Shown here: one piece after another, positions 44,951 to 53,940 of the stretch
How positions within the stretch are numbered: position 1 is the first letter of the stretch
How the letters are laid out: every line of letters begins with the position of its first letter
NCBI GenBank assembly: GCA_030681895.1
Contig: JAUXRI010000117.1
Span: 28,568-92,567 of the forward strand
From: Myxococcales bacterium
GTDB lineage: Bacteria > Myxococcota > Myxococcia > Myxococcales > Myxococcaceae
Length of the DNA: 64,000 bases
Direction: 5' to 3'
Translations under genes and position numbers: made by a program
Notes under the pieces: model-generated
Told to the model about the DNA's origin: nothing
Seen by the model: only the letters and a program-made list of their open reading frames with translations
The model's database searches: none

Positions 44951-46600
44951 TCAGCGCTTCAGCTTGCGTGAGCCATCGGCTTCGAACGCGTCATCAGAGG
45001 CGACGCCGCCATCGGAAAAGTACGTCGTGTTCGCCGACAGCCGGTCCTTCTCGTACGTCTCGACGGCCTGGAGCACACCGGTCTCGTACCAGCGCTTCGC
45101 GCTCACCTTCTTGCCCTGCGTGAAGGACTCTTCAGCGCGCTTCTTTCCGCTCTCGAAGAACGAGGTGTGCAGGCCGTCTTCGCACCACGACTCGCGGCCA
45201 TACCGGCGCTCACAGGGAATCCAGGTGCCCTTGCGGCTGACGGCGCCGAGGTCGAAGTACTCGGTGCGAACGCTCAGCTTCGGCCCATCACGCACGTCGT
45301 CGAGCTTCTTGTTGCCGTTCAAGAAGAACGTCGTGTGCCGCAGGAGTTCGCCGTCACGGAAGTCGAACTCCTCGACCAGCTTCTTCCCGTCATCGGAGTA
45401 GTGCTTCTCGAGCCCGTGCTGCACGCCGCGCTTCCACGTCACCGTGAGTTCGAGCGTGCCGTCCTGCCGCGTCCTTCGCTCTTCGCCATCGGGTTTGCCC
45501 TCGACGTAACTCAGCGTGCTGCGCGTCGCGTACGTGCTGTCGCCGGCAACCTGCTTCGTGAGCAGTCCATCGCGATAGCTCACCGTGCGGTTGAGCTTCT
45601 TCGTGCCGTCGTACACCTCGAGGGTCTTCTCACCCGCGAAGCCGCACCACGTTCGCAGCACCTCGTCGTCCTTCGCGTCGGGCGCGCACGAGATGTTCGT
45701 CACTTTGCCGTCGTCACGGAGGTCCAACGAGACCTGCAGCGGCTTCGGGTACTGGCGCCAGTAGCGCTTGAGCGCACCGTTGGGGTGGAGCTCCTTCTCC
45801 CACACGCGCTGACCGGCCTTGAACATCGAGGTCGAGAGCAACACCCCGCCCTCGCGCACTTCGTCGAGGCCGTCTTCCTGGTTGTCCTTGAGTGTGTACC
45901 GCCGCCGCCACGCGTCGCGCACCTGCGTGATGAGGCCCGTCTTCTTCCGGTCCTTCACGGTGACGTCGATGACGAGCGTGCCGGCCGAGAAGCACTTCAC
46001 CTTCTTCGCGCCTGCGTTCTCGGTCGCACGGTCGGCGGCGTACCAGTTGAACTCCTTCTTCACGTCGTCGACGAGGCAGTAGTCGGTGGTGCTGGTGACT
46101 GGGTTCGGGAGTTGCTGAAACTTTCGCCACGCGTCGTCGGAGTACGGGTCTTCCTCGAGCATCAGCTTCGTCTTGAAGGCGGCCTCGAACTGGGTACGCG
46201 CGCGCTTGAACGGCGTTGGCTCTTCGTACGCGCGCTCGACGGTGACGACACCGGCCTTGAAGGTGAGGCTCCCGACCGCGGCGGAGGTGCCTTTGCAGAC
46301 GACCTCGCGCACCTCGGAGCGGCGGACCACGGCCTTGCCCGTCTCGGTCCCGCACAGAGACCAGAGGTACCGCAGCGGCTCGTTGCACTCGAGGTCGCCG
46401 CCGGTCTGGTCCCAGCCGATGTCCTTGTTGTGCTGCCGGAGCGAATCGCCGTCGTAGCGGACGGTGAACGTCGCGCCGCACAGCAGGTTCAGCTTCAGCA
46501 GCACGTCCTCTTTCGTGCGCGCCAAGGCGTTCTCAGGCGAGTTCGAGCCAGCGAGCGCGACGGTAGAACTCAGGAACAGCGCGACGACGAGACGAGGCAT
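44951..46600 (-). CDS. Exported MORN/YwqK-like repeat protein
   Basis: 549 residues from ATG 46600, with a signal peptide (MPRLVVALFLSSTVALA). The C-terminal 250 residues contain MORN-like repeats of the YwqK type: LNRTVSYRDGLLTKQVAG, GVQHGLEKHYSDDGKKLVEE, FFESGKKRAEESFTQGKKV, YETGVLQAVETYEKD. The N-terminal half has Cys pairs and no recognised domain. In other bacteria such repeats serve as scaffolds or as antitoxins; export here makes a surface or periplasmic scaffold more likely. Confidence 0.78.
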   Translation of the reverse strand: MPRLVVALFLSSTVALAGSNSPENALARTKEDVLLKLNLLCGATFTVRYDGDSLRQHNKDIGWDQTGGDLECNEPLRYLWSLCGTETGKAVVRRSEVREVVCKGTSAAVGSLTFKAGVVTVERAYEEPTPFKRARTQFEAAFKTKLMLEEDPYSDDAWRKFQQLPNPVTSTTDYCLVDDVKKEFNWYAADRATENAGAKKVKCFSAGTLVIDVTVKDRKKTGLITQVRDAWRRRYTLKDNQEDGLDEVREGGVLLSTSMFKAGQRVWEKELHPNGALKRYWRQYPKPLQVSLDLRDDGKVTNISCAPDAKDDEVLRTWCGFAGEKTLEVYDGTKKLNRTVSYRDGLLTKQVAGDSTYATRSTLSYVEGKPDGEERRTRQDGTLELTVTWKRGVQHGLEKHYSDDGKKLVEEFDFRDGELLRHTTFFLNGNKKLDDVRDGPKLSVRTEYFDLGAVSRKGTWIPCERRYGRESWCEDGLHTSFFESGKKRAEESFTQGKKVSAKRWYETGVLQAVETYEKDRLSANTTYFSDGGVASDDAFEADGSRKLKR

Positions 46601-46610
46601 GCGGTGGCTG

Positions 46611-46633
46611 ATGCCACGAACTGGCATTTCGTG
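46611..46633. promoter_or_regulatory. Overlapping inverted repeats between divergent genes
   Basis: ATGCCA CGAAC TGGCAT (46611-46627) overlaps CACGAA CTGGCAT TTCGTG (46615-46633). The two dyads cannot form at the same time. They lie 11 bases upstream of the MORN-like gene start and 67 bases before the polysaccharide-lyase-like gene. Candidate operator. Confidence 0.4.
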
Positions 46634-46699
46634 CGCGGCAGGCACGCGGACGTCGCTGGACTGGTTTTCCGTTTTCGGCGACCAGCGTGTCGGTTCGTC

Positions 46700-47473
46700 A
46701 TGCGAGTCCTGACTGCTGCGCTGGCGCTGGTGTGTGGATGTGGGCCAACGGGCCTGCAGGGCGACGGCCCCTCGGAACAGGAGTTCCTCTCGAAGGTGCT
46801 CGCGTCGGACCTGCTTCAGTACGCGCAGGTCGAGGTCGCCTCACGCGACAGCATCGCCATCGTCGACGACGGCCTCGAGCTGAAGGTCTTCCCCGGCCAG
46901 CCGAAGGTGAACAACGGCATTCGCGCCGAGCTGAGCGTCGACTTCCCTTTCGTCGACGGCGACACGGTTCGCTACGAGTGGAGCTTCTGGCTGCCCCCTG
47001 ACTTCCAGCCCGACCCGTCGAACCGGTGGTGGGTGTTCGCGGATTTCCACGACCAACCCGACCGCACGAAAGGCGAGACGTGGGACGCGTTCCCCTCGAA
47101 TAGCGCGCCGCTCATTCTCGGGTACGGGCACGTGCAGGCCGGGTTCGAGGACCAGGGCTTGTCCGTGGAAGACGCCTCAGACGTCTTGAGCGTGACGTAC
47201 GGCACCGACCACCGGCCCATCGCGCTCGTGCCGTTCACGCGTGACGTGTGGCACCGCGTTCGCCTCGACGTGACCTGGTCGCAGTCGATGACTGGCGCGC
47301 TCACCATGACGTTCGATGGCGCGAAGGTCGTCAGCGCAAACGGGCCGAACATGCTCAACGCGTTTCAGCACTACTTCAAGGCGGGCATGTACCGCGACCC
47401 GGGCATCGGCAGCTTCAATCGGGTCCGGCTGTCGAACGTGGTGATCAGCAAGTGCGCGACGACGGGCTGCTGA
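46700..47473 (+). CDS. Polysaccharide-lyase-like lipoprotein
   Basis: 257 residues from ATG 46700; the lipoprotein signal ends LALVCGC. The body is a beta jelly roll like heparin lyase I / Polysacc_lyase proteins: NNGIRAELSVDFPFVDGDTV, RYEWSFWLPPDF, WWVFADFHDQPD, RDVWHRVRLDVTWSQ, and GMYRDPGIGSFNRVRLSNV near the end. It probably binds or cleaves an acidic polysaccharide outside the cell. Catalytic residues cannot be assigned by eye. Confidence 0.75.
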   Translation: MRVLTAALALVCGCGPTGLQGDGPSEQEFLSKVLASDLLQYAQVEVASRDSIAIVDDGLELKVFPGQPKVNNGIRAELSVDFPFVDGDTVRYEWSFWLPPDFQPDPSNRWWVFADFHDQPDRTKGETWDAFPSNSAPLILGYGHVQAGFEDQGLSVEDASDVLSVTYGTDHRPIALVPFTRDVWHRVRLDVTWSQSMTGALTMTFDGAKVVSANGPNMLNAFQHYFKAGMYRDPGIGSFNRVRLSNVVISKCATTGC

Positions 47474-47477
47474 GACG

Positions 47478-48131
47478 TCACTCGCTCTTCACGCCCTTGA
47501 TCAACAACCAGAACACGAACGGCACCTCACCGACGACGGCGGTCAGCCCCACGATGCCGGCGAACACCGGCGCCATCGACGGCACCAGCAGCGAGCCGAG
47601 CCCGTTGAGCGCGTAGCCAGCTCCCGCGAGCCCGAGGAGCAGCCCGAACACCTTCGGCACGAACCCGGAGCGGAAGACGAGCACGCCGAGCACCAGACAG
47701 TGCAGCGCGAAGACCGTCTCCCACAGGTGCATGCCCTGGCCGTGCACCTCGAGCAGCGACAACGTCTGCACGGCGTCACCACGTGCGGCGACGGAGAGCG
47801 CTCCGAGGCTGAGCATCAGGTTTGCCCCCTGCATCGCCGTCATCGCCAGGCGCGCGAACGTCGCCGTCAACGCCAGCGCCCGATTCACCCGGTCGAAGAC
47901 GACGAACAGCACGGCGGTCAGCGCCAGCTCCGAGAGCACGATGAGCAGGTCGCTCACGATGCCCACGCGAAAGAGCGACTCCGAGGCGGTGAAGCGCGAC
48001 AGCGTCGCGGCGGCGTCTCCAGGCACCAGCACCTGCGAGGGCACGAACATCATGCTGAACGGCCCGAGCACCATCGGCACCAGATAGAGGGCGCCGGCGA
48101 GGCGGGCGTGGAAGCGGGGTGAGGTCGTCAT
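47478..48131 (-). CDS. DUF4386 family membrane protein
   Basis: 217 residues from ATG 48131. Six hydrophobic helices (FHARLAGALYLVPMVLGPFS, LLIVLSELALTAVLFVVFD, HCLVLGVLVFRSGFVPKV, LLLGLAGAGYALNGLGSLLV and others) with the DUF4386 order and length. Function of the family is unknown. Divergent from a LysR gene, 69 bases between starts, and probably controlled by it. Confidence 0.88.
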   Translation of the reverse strand: MTTSPRFHARLAGALYLVPMVLGPFSMMFVPSQVLVPGDAAATLSRFTASESLFRVGIVSDLLIVLSELALTAVLFVVFDRVNRALALTATFARLAMTAMQGANLMLSLGALSVAARGDAVQTLSLLEVHGQGMHLWETVFALHCLVLGVLVFRSGFVPKVFGLLLGLAGAGYALNGLGSLLVPSMAPVFAGIVGLTAVVGEVPFVFWLLIKGVKSE

Positions 48132-48180
48132 GCAGCCACCCTTCCATGTCAGGATGCAGACGTCGTCGGCCGAAACCGCC

Positions 48181-48196
48181 TTCCTGCTATACGGAA
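48181..48196. promoter_or_regulatory. Candidate LysR dyad
   Basis: TTCC TGCTATAC GGAA, ending 4 bases before the LysR start codon in the divergent region. Short arms, so weak evidence. TATAC within it resembles a -10 element. Confidence 0.25.
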
Positions 48197-48200
48197 ACGC

Positions 48201-49106
48201 ATGGATTGGCGCCGAATCGACTTCGACTGGAACCACGTGCGCGCGTTCCTCGTGACGGCCGACGAGGGCTCGTACTCCGCGGCGGCGAGGGCGCTGGGCA
48301 TCGCGCAGCCCACCATCGGGCGACAGGTCGCGGCGCTCGAGGCCCAGCTGAAGGTCAGCCTCTTCGAGCGCGCGGGCCGGGGTGTGGCGCTGACGCCGAC
48401 CGGCCTCGAGCTCGTCGAGCACGTGCGGCGCATGTCGGAGGCGGCGGCGCAGGTGTCACGCGTCGCGGCCGGCAAGGCGACCTCCATCGAAGGGCCGCTC
48501 TGCCTCACCGCCAGCGAGCTCGTCGCCAGCGCGCTGCTCCCGCCGCTCGTCGCGAAGCTCCACGCGCTCCACCCGGGGCTCGAGCTCGAGGTCGTCGCGT
48601 CGAACGCCTCACAGGACCTGAAGGCGCGAGAGGCCGACATCGCAATTCGCAACTTCCAGCCGACCGAGCCTGACCTCTTCGCGCGCAAGCTCGGTGACCG
48701 CGCGGCGCACCTCTACGCGACGCCGAAGTACCTGCGCACCCTCGGAGCGCGCGTCACCCGCGAGTCGCTCTCCCGCGCCACGTTCGTCGGCTTCGACCGC
48801 GCCGACACCTTCCGCCTCGGGCTCAACGCCGCGCTCGGCCTCACGCTGACGAAGGCGAACTTCCCGCTGCTGTCGACGACCCAGAGCGTGCAGTGGGCGC
48901 TGGTGCGCGAAGGCGCCTGCATCGGCATCACGATGAGCGACGTCGGTGACGCCGACCCGTCGGTGCGGCGCGTGATGAAGGAGCTGCCCGGCGTTCCCAT
49001 TCCGATGTGGCTCGTCACCCACCGCGACGTGAAGACGAGCCGGCGGGTGCGCGTGGTGGCCGACTTCCTCGCGAAGGCGCTGACGATTCCGGCGCGCGCG
49101 GGGTGA
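48201..49106 (+). CDS. LysR-type transcriptional regulator
   Basis: 301 residues from ATG 48201. Winged helix-turn-helix: WNHVRAFLVTADEGSYSAAA, ALGIAQPTIGRQVAALEAQL. The effector domain begins near residue 95 (GPLCLTASELVASALLPP) and ends WLVTHRDVKTSRRVRVVADF. Likely regulates itself and the DUF4386 gene. Effector unknown. Confidence 0.93.
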   Translation: MDWRRIDFDWNHVRAFLVTADEGSYSAAARALGIAQPTIGRQVAALEAQLKVSLFERAGRGVALTPTGLELVEHVRRMSEAAAQVSRVAAGKATSIEGPLCLTASELVASALLPPLVAKLHALHPGLELEVVASNASQDLKAREADIAIRNFQPTEPDLFARKLGDRAAHLYATPKYLRTLGARVTRESLSRATFVGFDRADTFRLGLNAALGLTLTKANFPLLSTTQSVQWALVREGACIGITMSDVGDADPSVRRVMKELPGVPIPMWLVTHRDVKTSRRVRVVADFLAKALTIPARAG

Positions 49107-49262
49107 ACGCACGGGACTCGTCGGCGCTCGGGTCGCGGCTGCGACGTCGACGACGTGAAGCTCACGGGCAGCAGGTGACTGATCGGCCGCAGCGGAAAGA
49201 CCCGCGCACGTGAAGTGCTGCTGCACCCGTCGAACAGACCGCGTTAGGTTTTCGGCCAGTTC

Positions 49263-50456
49263 ATGATCAGCGCTCGCCGGCACCCACGATACCCGGTCAA
49301 CCTTCGGCTCCGGCTGCAGCTCCCGACGGGTGAGCTCGAGACGACGACCGACGAGGTCTCCCTGGCCGGGTTCAGCGCGCCGGCGCCCGTGCTCCCCGAG
49401 GTCGGCACCAGCTTCGGCTTCGTCATTCATCTGCCCGACGGCGCGCACGTCACCGGCACGGCCTGCGCGATGCGACTCGGCGACGGCGGCTCGGCCGGGT
49501 TCTCGTGCGAATTCCCACCAGGCCAGCAACAGCTCTGGGAAAACTTCGTGCAGCAGGAGCAGGCGAGCGGCGGCCTCTGGCGAATGATTGGCCGTTTCGC
49601 CATCAGCACGGGCGACGACGCCGAAGCGATGCGCTCGGTGCTCGTGAAGGGGCCGCTGGGCATTCTGTTTCGTCGCATCGGCGGCGAGAAGAAGGCCGAG
49701 GCCGAGGCGAGCGAGCCACCCGCCGTCATGCGGCTGCACATGGTGGGCGAGAACTGCGAGGCCTACCGCATCGCGTTCGAGAAACACGCGACCGAGGGTC
49801 CCGAGGTGTCGGTCTTCGCGAACGCCGCGCCGAACGTGCTCGACTTCGCCCGTCAGACCATCGCGCGCGTGCTGACGCAGGGCGTGTTCCTCAAGCGTTC
49901 CCCGCACGCGGTGGTCGAGCCCGTGCGCCTGGTAGAGATGACGCGCGGTGGCTTCGGCTACGTGGTGCCGCAGGCCAGCGGGAAGGTCAGCCTCATGGGC
50001 CTGCACGGCAGCGAGCTCATCGTCATCGAGGTCGACGGCAAGCGCGTCTTCCCGTTCTTCGAGTCCGAGGAGCTCGACCGCATCGCGTGCGACACCTTCC
50101 GCCGCGTGCCTGGAGAGCCGACGGTCACGCCGACGGTGCCCGTGCGCGAGGAGCGCTTCTCGGCGCAGTACCAGCACAAGATCGTGCACGATCGTGTCGC
50201 CTGCACGCCGAAGCTCTTGAGTGAGGCGATGGACTCGAGCCAGCGGGTGCAGCGGCGCACCTACGGCACGCGCACGGTCCGGCTCTTTCCAGACCTCTGG
50301 CTCGAGGTCGAGCGTCCGTCGTGGCGTGGCCCGGCCCGTGGCTTCGCGATGGAAGACGGCGCAGCGCTCTGTGTCTTCGTGATGGTCGGTCCGAACGCAC
50401 CACGCGTGATTCGCCTCGAGCCCGATGATGCCGTGTTCTTCATTCGGGAGGGGTGA
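49263..50456 (+). CDS. PilZ-domain protein
   Basis: 397 residues from ATG 49263. The N-terminal 90 residues are a PilZ domain with the c-di-GMP motifs RRHPRYPVN (RxxxR) and DEVSLAGFSA (D/NxSxxG). The remaining 300 residues hold a second alpha/beta region (LVEMTRGGFGYVVPQASGK) and a C-terminal beta domain (RLFPDLWLEVERPSWRGP), neither assigned. It probably responds to cyclic di-GMP. The small lipoprotein gene starts 4 bases after its stop. Confidence 0.85.
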   Translation: MISARRHPRYPVNLRLRLQLPTGELETTTDEVSLAGFSAPAPVLPEVGTSFGFVIHLPDGAHVTGTACAMRLGDGGSAGFSCEFPPGQQQLWENFVQQEQASGGLWRMIGRFAISTGDDAEAMRSVLVKGPLGILFRRIGGEKKAEAEASEPPAVMRLHMVGENCEAYRIAFEKHATEGPEVSVFANAAPNVLDFARQTIARVLTQGVFLKRSPHAVVEPVRLVEMTRGGFGYVVPQASGKVSLMGLHGSELIVIEVDGKRVFPFFESEELDRIACDTFRRVPGEPTVTPTVPVREERFSAQYQHKIVHDRVACTPKLLSEAMDSSQRVQRRTYGTRTVRLFPDLWLEVERPSWRGPARGFAMEDGAALCVFVMVGPNAPRVIRLEPDDAVFFIREG

Positions 50457-50460
50457 ACCG

Positions 50461-50676
50461 ATGCTCCGGCAGCTCGCCATCGTCTCGTTGCTCCTCACTG
50501 CAGGCTGCGGCGCTGGCGCCCGGCCGTGCGCCTCGATTCCCGATGCGTGCGGGTGCCACGAGCGCGCCGATTGCCAGCTCGTCACCGAGGCGTGCTGGTG
50601 CCCGTCGGAGTGCGACCCGAAGGTCGCGTGCGTCTGTGGCGGCGGGACGTTCCTCCGCTGCGACACCAGGAAGTGA
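50461..50676 (+). CDS. Small Cys-rich lipoprotein
   Basis: 71 residues from ATG 50461; the lipoprotein signal ends SLLLTAGC. About nine Cys follow in a small disulfide-rich fold (CASIPDACGCHERADC, CWCPSECDPKVACVC). It begins 4 bases after the PilZ gene stop and is probably co-transcribed with it. Confidence 0.72.
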   Translation: MLRQLAIVSLLLTAGCGAGARPCASIPDACGCHERADCQLVTEACWCPSECDPKVACVCGGGTFLRCDTRK

Positions 50677-50802
50677 CGGCCTGCGCAGGGTTGTCGGCAG
50701 CGCGTCCCCGAGCGACGCGCGTCATTCGTTTCGCAGCCGGAAGGGACCCTTCTCGCCACGCCGCGGCTCACAGGGTCCAGGCACTCCTGACCCGAGGAAA
50801 CC

Positions 50803-51234
50803 ATGACCCTCCGCGCCGCAGTCACCCTCGCCGTTCTTGGCCTCAGCGCCACGGCGCTCGCTGAAGACCCACGTCAGCTCGTGAAGCTGCCCGCGCCCGC
50901 GGAAGAGACGCTGCGCCAGGAGATGCGCGACAACCTCGTCGCGCTCAACGAGATCATCACCCTCACCGTCGCGGGCAAGGTGAAGGAAGCCGGAGTCGTC
51001 GCCGAGAAGAAGCTGGGCACCTCGACGATGGGCCAGCACCGCACCAAGCCGCTCGAGGCGCGCCCCGGACCGCACATGCCGCCAGCGATGCACGAGGTGG
51101 GTCGGCAGGGCCATCAAGCCGCGACGGCCTTCGCAGGGGTCGCGGCGACTGGCGATCGAGAGAAGGCCCTCGCGCTGCTCCCGACCCTCAACGCGGCCTG
51201 CATCAGCTGCCACCTCGCCTTCCGGGTGCGTTGA
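50803..51234 (+). CDS. Cytochrome c'-like monohaem protein
   Basis: 143 residues from ATG 50803, with GAGGAA upstream and a Sec signal (MTLRAAVTLAVLGLSATALA). Four-helix pattern: EEMRDNLVALNEI-type helix (QEMRDNLVALNEIITLTVAG), AMHEVGRQGHQAA and a C-terminal haem motif CISCH in AACISCHLAFR. Class II cytochrome. Related to the lipoprotein form at 28071-28694 but soluble. Confidence 0.85.
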   Translation: MTLRAAVTLAVLGLSATALAEDPRQLVKLPAPAEETLRQEMRDNLVALNEIITLTVAGKVKEAGVVAEKKLGTSTMGQHRTKPLEARPGPHMPPAMHEVGRQGHQAATAFAGVAATGDREKALALLPTLNAACISCHLAFRVR

Positions 51235-51306
51235 GCGGCATCAACCCGCCACGGCTCGAGGGGTTGTGCCTCGCCCGGCCCCCAGCTACAGGCGCCGCCC
51301 CCGGTG

Positions 51307-52020
51307 ATGATCAAGACCACGCAGGACCAGCTCGCCTTCGGGGTCGTTCCCGCCTACCGAAAGTACGAGCTGTACCAGGCGCGGTACCACGAGCTCGTGC
51401 CCGTGGTGGCCGAGGCGATGAAGACGAAGGGCGCCGCGCTCAAGGTGCTCGACATCGGCCCGGGCAACGGTGACGCGAAGAAGTTCGTCGACGCGCTCGC
51501 CGGCCCGGCTGACTGGACCGCCGTCGAGGTCGTCCCCCGCTACATCGAGGCCTGCAAGAAGGTCGGCTACGGCACCATCGTCGAAGGCGTCGACCTGGAG
51601 CAGCAGCCGCTCCCGATGGCCGACGGCACCTACGACGTCGTCATCGCCAGCCACGTGCTCGAACACCTCTCCAACGCGTCGGTCGCCTGGAAGGACTGGC
51701 TGCGCGTGCTCAAACCCGGCGGCCACCTGCTCATCGGCGTGCCCATGCACCCGGGCTGGCTGGCGTTTCTGGGCCGCCTTCGCTTCCGGTTGTTTGGGCG
51801 CAAGGCACGGGCCCATTGCCTCTTCTTCTCGATGCGAACCCTGCGTGCGTTCTTCCGTGACGCACCGGTGACACGAGTGTGGGGTTTTCGGTTCTTCTCA
51901 GCCCGACAGTGGGTGCCGTTCGAAGACTGGGAATGGTTCTGGAAATTGTCACGATGGGTCGGGCAGAAGGCCCCATCGCTGACTGGTGAAGTCATCGTGC
52001 ATCTGGAGAAGCGCTCGTGA
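51307..52020 (+). CDS. SAM-dependent methyltransferase (class I)
   Basis: 237 residues from ATG 51307 (GTG at 51304 also possible). The Rossmann SAM loop is VLDIGPGNGDAKK, the acidic loop is VEVVP, and motif IV-like is YDVVIASHVLEHL, then WKDWLRVLKPGGHLLIGVP. The C-terminal part carries aromatic residues that may bind a lipid or polyprenyl substrate. The stop overlaps the desaturase start (GTGA), so both are coupled. Confidence 0.88.
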   Translation: MIKTTQDQLAFGVVPAYRKYELYQARYHELVPVVAEAMKTKGAALKVLDIGPGNGDAKKFVDALAGPADWTAVEVVPRYIEACKKVGYGTIVEGVDLEQQPLPMADGTYDVVIASHVLEHLSNASVAWKDWLRVLKPGGHLLIGVPMHPGWLAFLGRLRFRLFGRKARAHCLFFSMRTLRAFFRDAPVTRVWGFRFFSARQWVPFEDWEWFWKLSRWVGQKAPSLTGEVIVHLEKRS

Positions 52021-52886
52021 ACGTGTCGCCGTCAGAAATCTCAGCCGCCGCCGTGCCGCAGAGCCGAACGTCGGTCTTCCGCTACGCCGCTGATCGGCCG
52101 CGCGTCGCCGCCTTCACGCTGCTCTTCATGCTCGACGTCTGCGCGTACCTGTACATCGACCACCCGGTGGTGCTGCTGCTGGTGTTCGGGCTGGGCATTC
52201 TGCCGAAGGCGCCGGTCTGCGCGTTCAACCACCACCACCAGCACCTGACGACGTTCACGTCCGAGCCGCTGAACCGGCTCCTCGAGCTCATGTACGCGCT
52301 GCAGACGGGTGTCGCGAGCCACGCGTGGGTGCTGCACCACTCCATCGGCCACCACCTCAACTACCTCGACCAGAAGAAGGACGAGTCGCGGTGGCAGCGT
52401 GAGGACGGCACCGTGATGGGGGAGCTCGAGTACTCGCTCATCACCACGCTGACGGCGTACCCGCGCGCGTGGAAGGTGAGCGAGAAGTACCCGAAGCTGC
52501 GCTTCACCTTCGCGTGGATGTGCGCGCTCTCGCTCGCCGTCGTGGTCGCGCTGGTGGCGTACCGGCCGATTCCGGGCCTGATCATCTTCGTGCTCGGGCC
52601 GGCCTTCTCGTTGTTCGGCACCGCGTGGGCCACCTACGCGCACCACGCAGGCCGGAGCACCGCGTCGCACTCGGTCGCGTCGAACAACATGGTGCAGCCG
52701 TTCTACAACTGGTGGACCGGCAACCTCGGCCTCCACACCGCGCACCACACGCGCCCGGGCGTTCACTGGAGCGAGCTGCCGGCGCTGCACGAAGAGCTCA
52801 AGGGCGCGATGCCGGCCGATGCGTTCGTCGAGCCGGGCTGGCCGTGGCGCTGGTTCGGGAAGTCGCAGACCGCGCAGAACCCGTGA
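52017..52886 (+). CDS. Membrane fatty-acid desaturase/hydroxylase
   Basis: 289 residues from GTG 52017. Four hydrophobic segments and three histidine boxes of the desaturase superfamily: FNHHHQH, HHSIGHHLNY and HTAHH, which bind the di-iron centre. It would introduce a double bond or hydroxyl group into an acyl chain at the inner membrane. It lies between a methyltransferase and a glycosyltransferase, so the chain may be part of a larger lipid. Confidence 0.9.
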   Translation: MNVSPSEISAAAVPQSRTSVFRYAADRPRVAAFTLLFMLDVCAYLYIDHPVVLLLVFGLGILPKAPVCAFNHHHQHLTTFTSEPLNRLLELMYALQTGVASHAWVLHHSIGHHLNYLDQKKDESRWQREDGTVMGELEYSLITTLTAYPRAWKVSEKYPKLRFTFAWMCALSLAVVVALVAYRPIPGLIIFVLGPAFSLFGTAWATYAHHAGRSTASHSVASNNMVQPFYNWWTGNLGLHTAHHTRPGVHWSELPALHEELKGAMPADAFVEPGWPWRWFGKSQTAQNP

Positions 52887-52890
52887 CGTG

Positions 52891-53916
52891 ATGCTCCACC
52901 GCGTCGAGGTCTTCCTGCGGCACGTCGCTGGCTGGTGGCTGGCGCTGCTGTGGTGGCGGCCGTGGCGGAGCCGGAGCCCGCTCCTGTCGACGTCGAAGCG
53001 CGTCGTCCTCGTGCGCGTCGACAACCGCGTCGGTGAGGTGCTGCTGACGACGCCGTTGGTCGACGCGCTCTCGAAGACGCACGAGGTGCACCTCGTCGTT
53101 CACCCGAAGTGCGTGCGGGTGATGGAGGGGCTGCCGGGGCTGGCAGGGCTTCACGCGTTCGAGCGCAGCTGGCTCTGGCTCGGCGTGTTCTCGAGTGACG
53201 TGCGGCGGCTGCGTTCGTTGTGTCGTGACGCGGTGGTGGTGAACGCCGCGAGCTGGGTCGAGTACTCCGGGACGCCGGCGCTGGTGAGCAGGCTCCTCGG
53301 CGCGCACGGGTGTGTGGTGGGCCCGTCGCAGGGTCCCTCGCGGCTGTTGATGGACGTCGGCGTCACGGCACGCACCGACACGCGCAACGAGGTGGAGCAG
53401 CGGCTGCATCTGCTCTCGCCGCTCGTCGCGCAGCCGACCGGTGCGATGGGGTTCCGCTCGCCACGCGCGACGCCGGCCATCGACGCGGTGATGCGTGCGC
53501 ATCCCTCCTTCGCCGTCGTGAACCCGGGTGGACGTCTCGGAGCGCGTCGTGTGCCCACCGCCGTCTTCTCTGGCGTGACGAAGGCGCTGACGGAGCGGGG
53601 CATCACGCCCATCGTCACATGGGGCCCGGGAGAAGAAGCGCTCGCGAAAGAAGTGCTGGCTGGAGGAACGGGCGTGCTGGCTCCACCGACGTCGCTCGAT
53701 GAGCTCGCCGCGTTGATGGCGTCGTCGAAGCTCGTCGTCTGCAACAACACCGGGCCGATGCATCTGTCGGTCGCCGTCGGCGCGAAGACATTGGCGCTGT
53801 TCTGGAAGATGCCGATTGATCAGTGGGGGCATGCGAAGCCGCCGCACGCGATGCTCGACCTGACGAACGAGCCTGATGTCGACGCGATGGTGACGCGCAT
53901 CGCGCAGTCGCTCTGA
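52891..53916 (+). CDS. Glycosyltransferase family 9 (heptosyltransferase-like)
   Basis: 341 residues from ATG 52891, 4 bases after the desaturase stop. GT9 motifs: RVVLVRVDNRVGEVLLTTPL at the start, HPSFAVVNPGGRLGARRVP in the middle, and LVVCNNTGPMHLSVAVGAKT near the end. It transfers a sugar, often heptose, in the cytoplasm to lipopolysaccharide core or a similar acceptor. Confidence 0.9.
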   Translation: MLHRVEVFLRHVAGWWLALLWWRPWRSRSPLLSTSKRVVLVRVDNRVGEVLLTTPLVDALSKTHEVHLVVHPKCVRVMEGLPGLAGLHAFERSWLWLGVFSSDVRRLRSLCRDAVVVNAASWVEYSGTPALVSRLLGAHGCVVGPSQGPSRLLMDVGVTARTDTRNEVEQRLHLLSPLVAQPTGAMGFRSPRATPAIDAVMRAHPSFAVVNPGGRLGARRVPTAVFSGVTKALTERGITPIVTWGPGEEALAKEVLAGGTGVLAPPTSLDELAALMASSKLVVCNNTGPMHLSVAVGAKTLALFWKMPIDQWGHAKPPHAMLDLTNEPDVDAMVTRIAQSL

Positions 53917-53940
53917 GCTGCCCGCGCGATAGGCTGTGGC

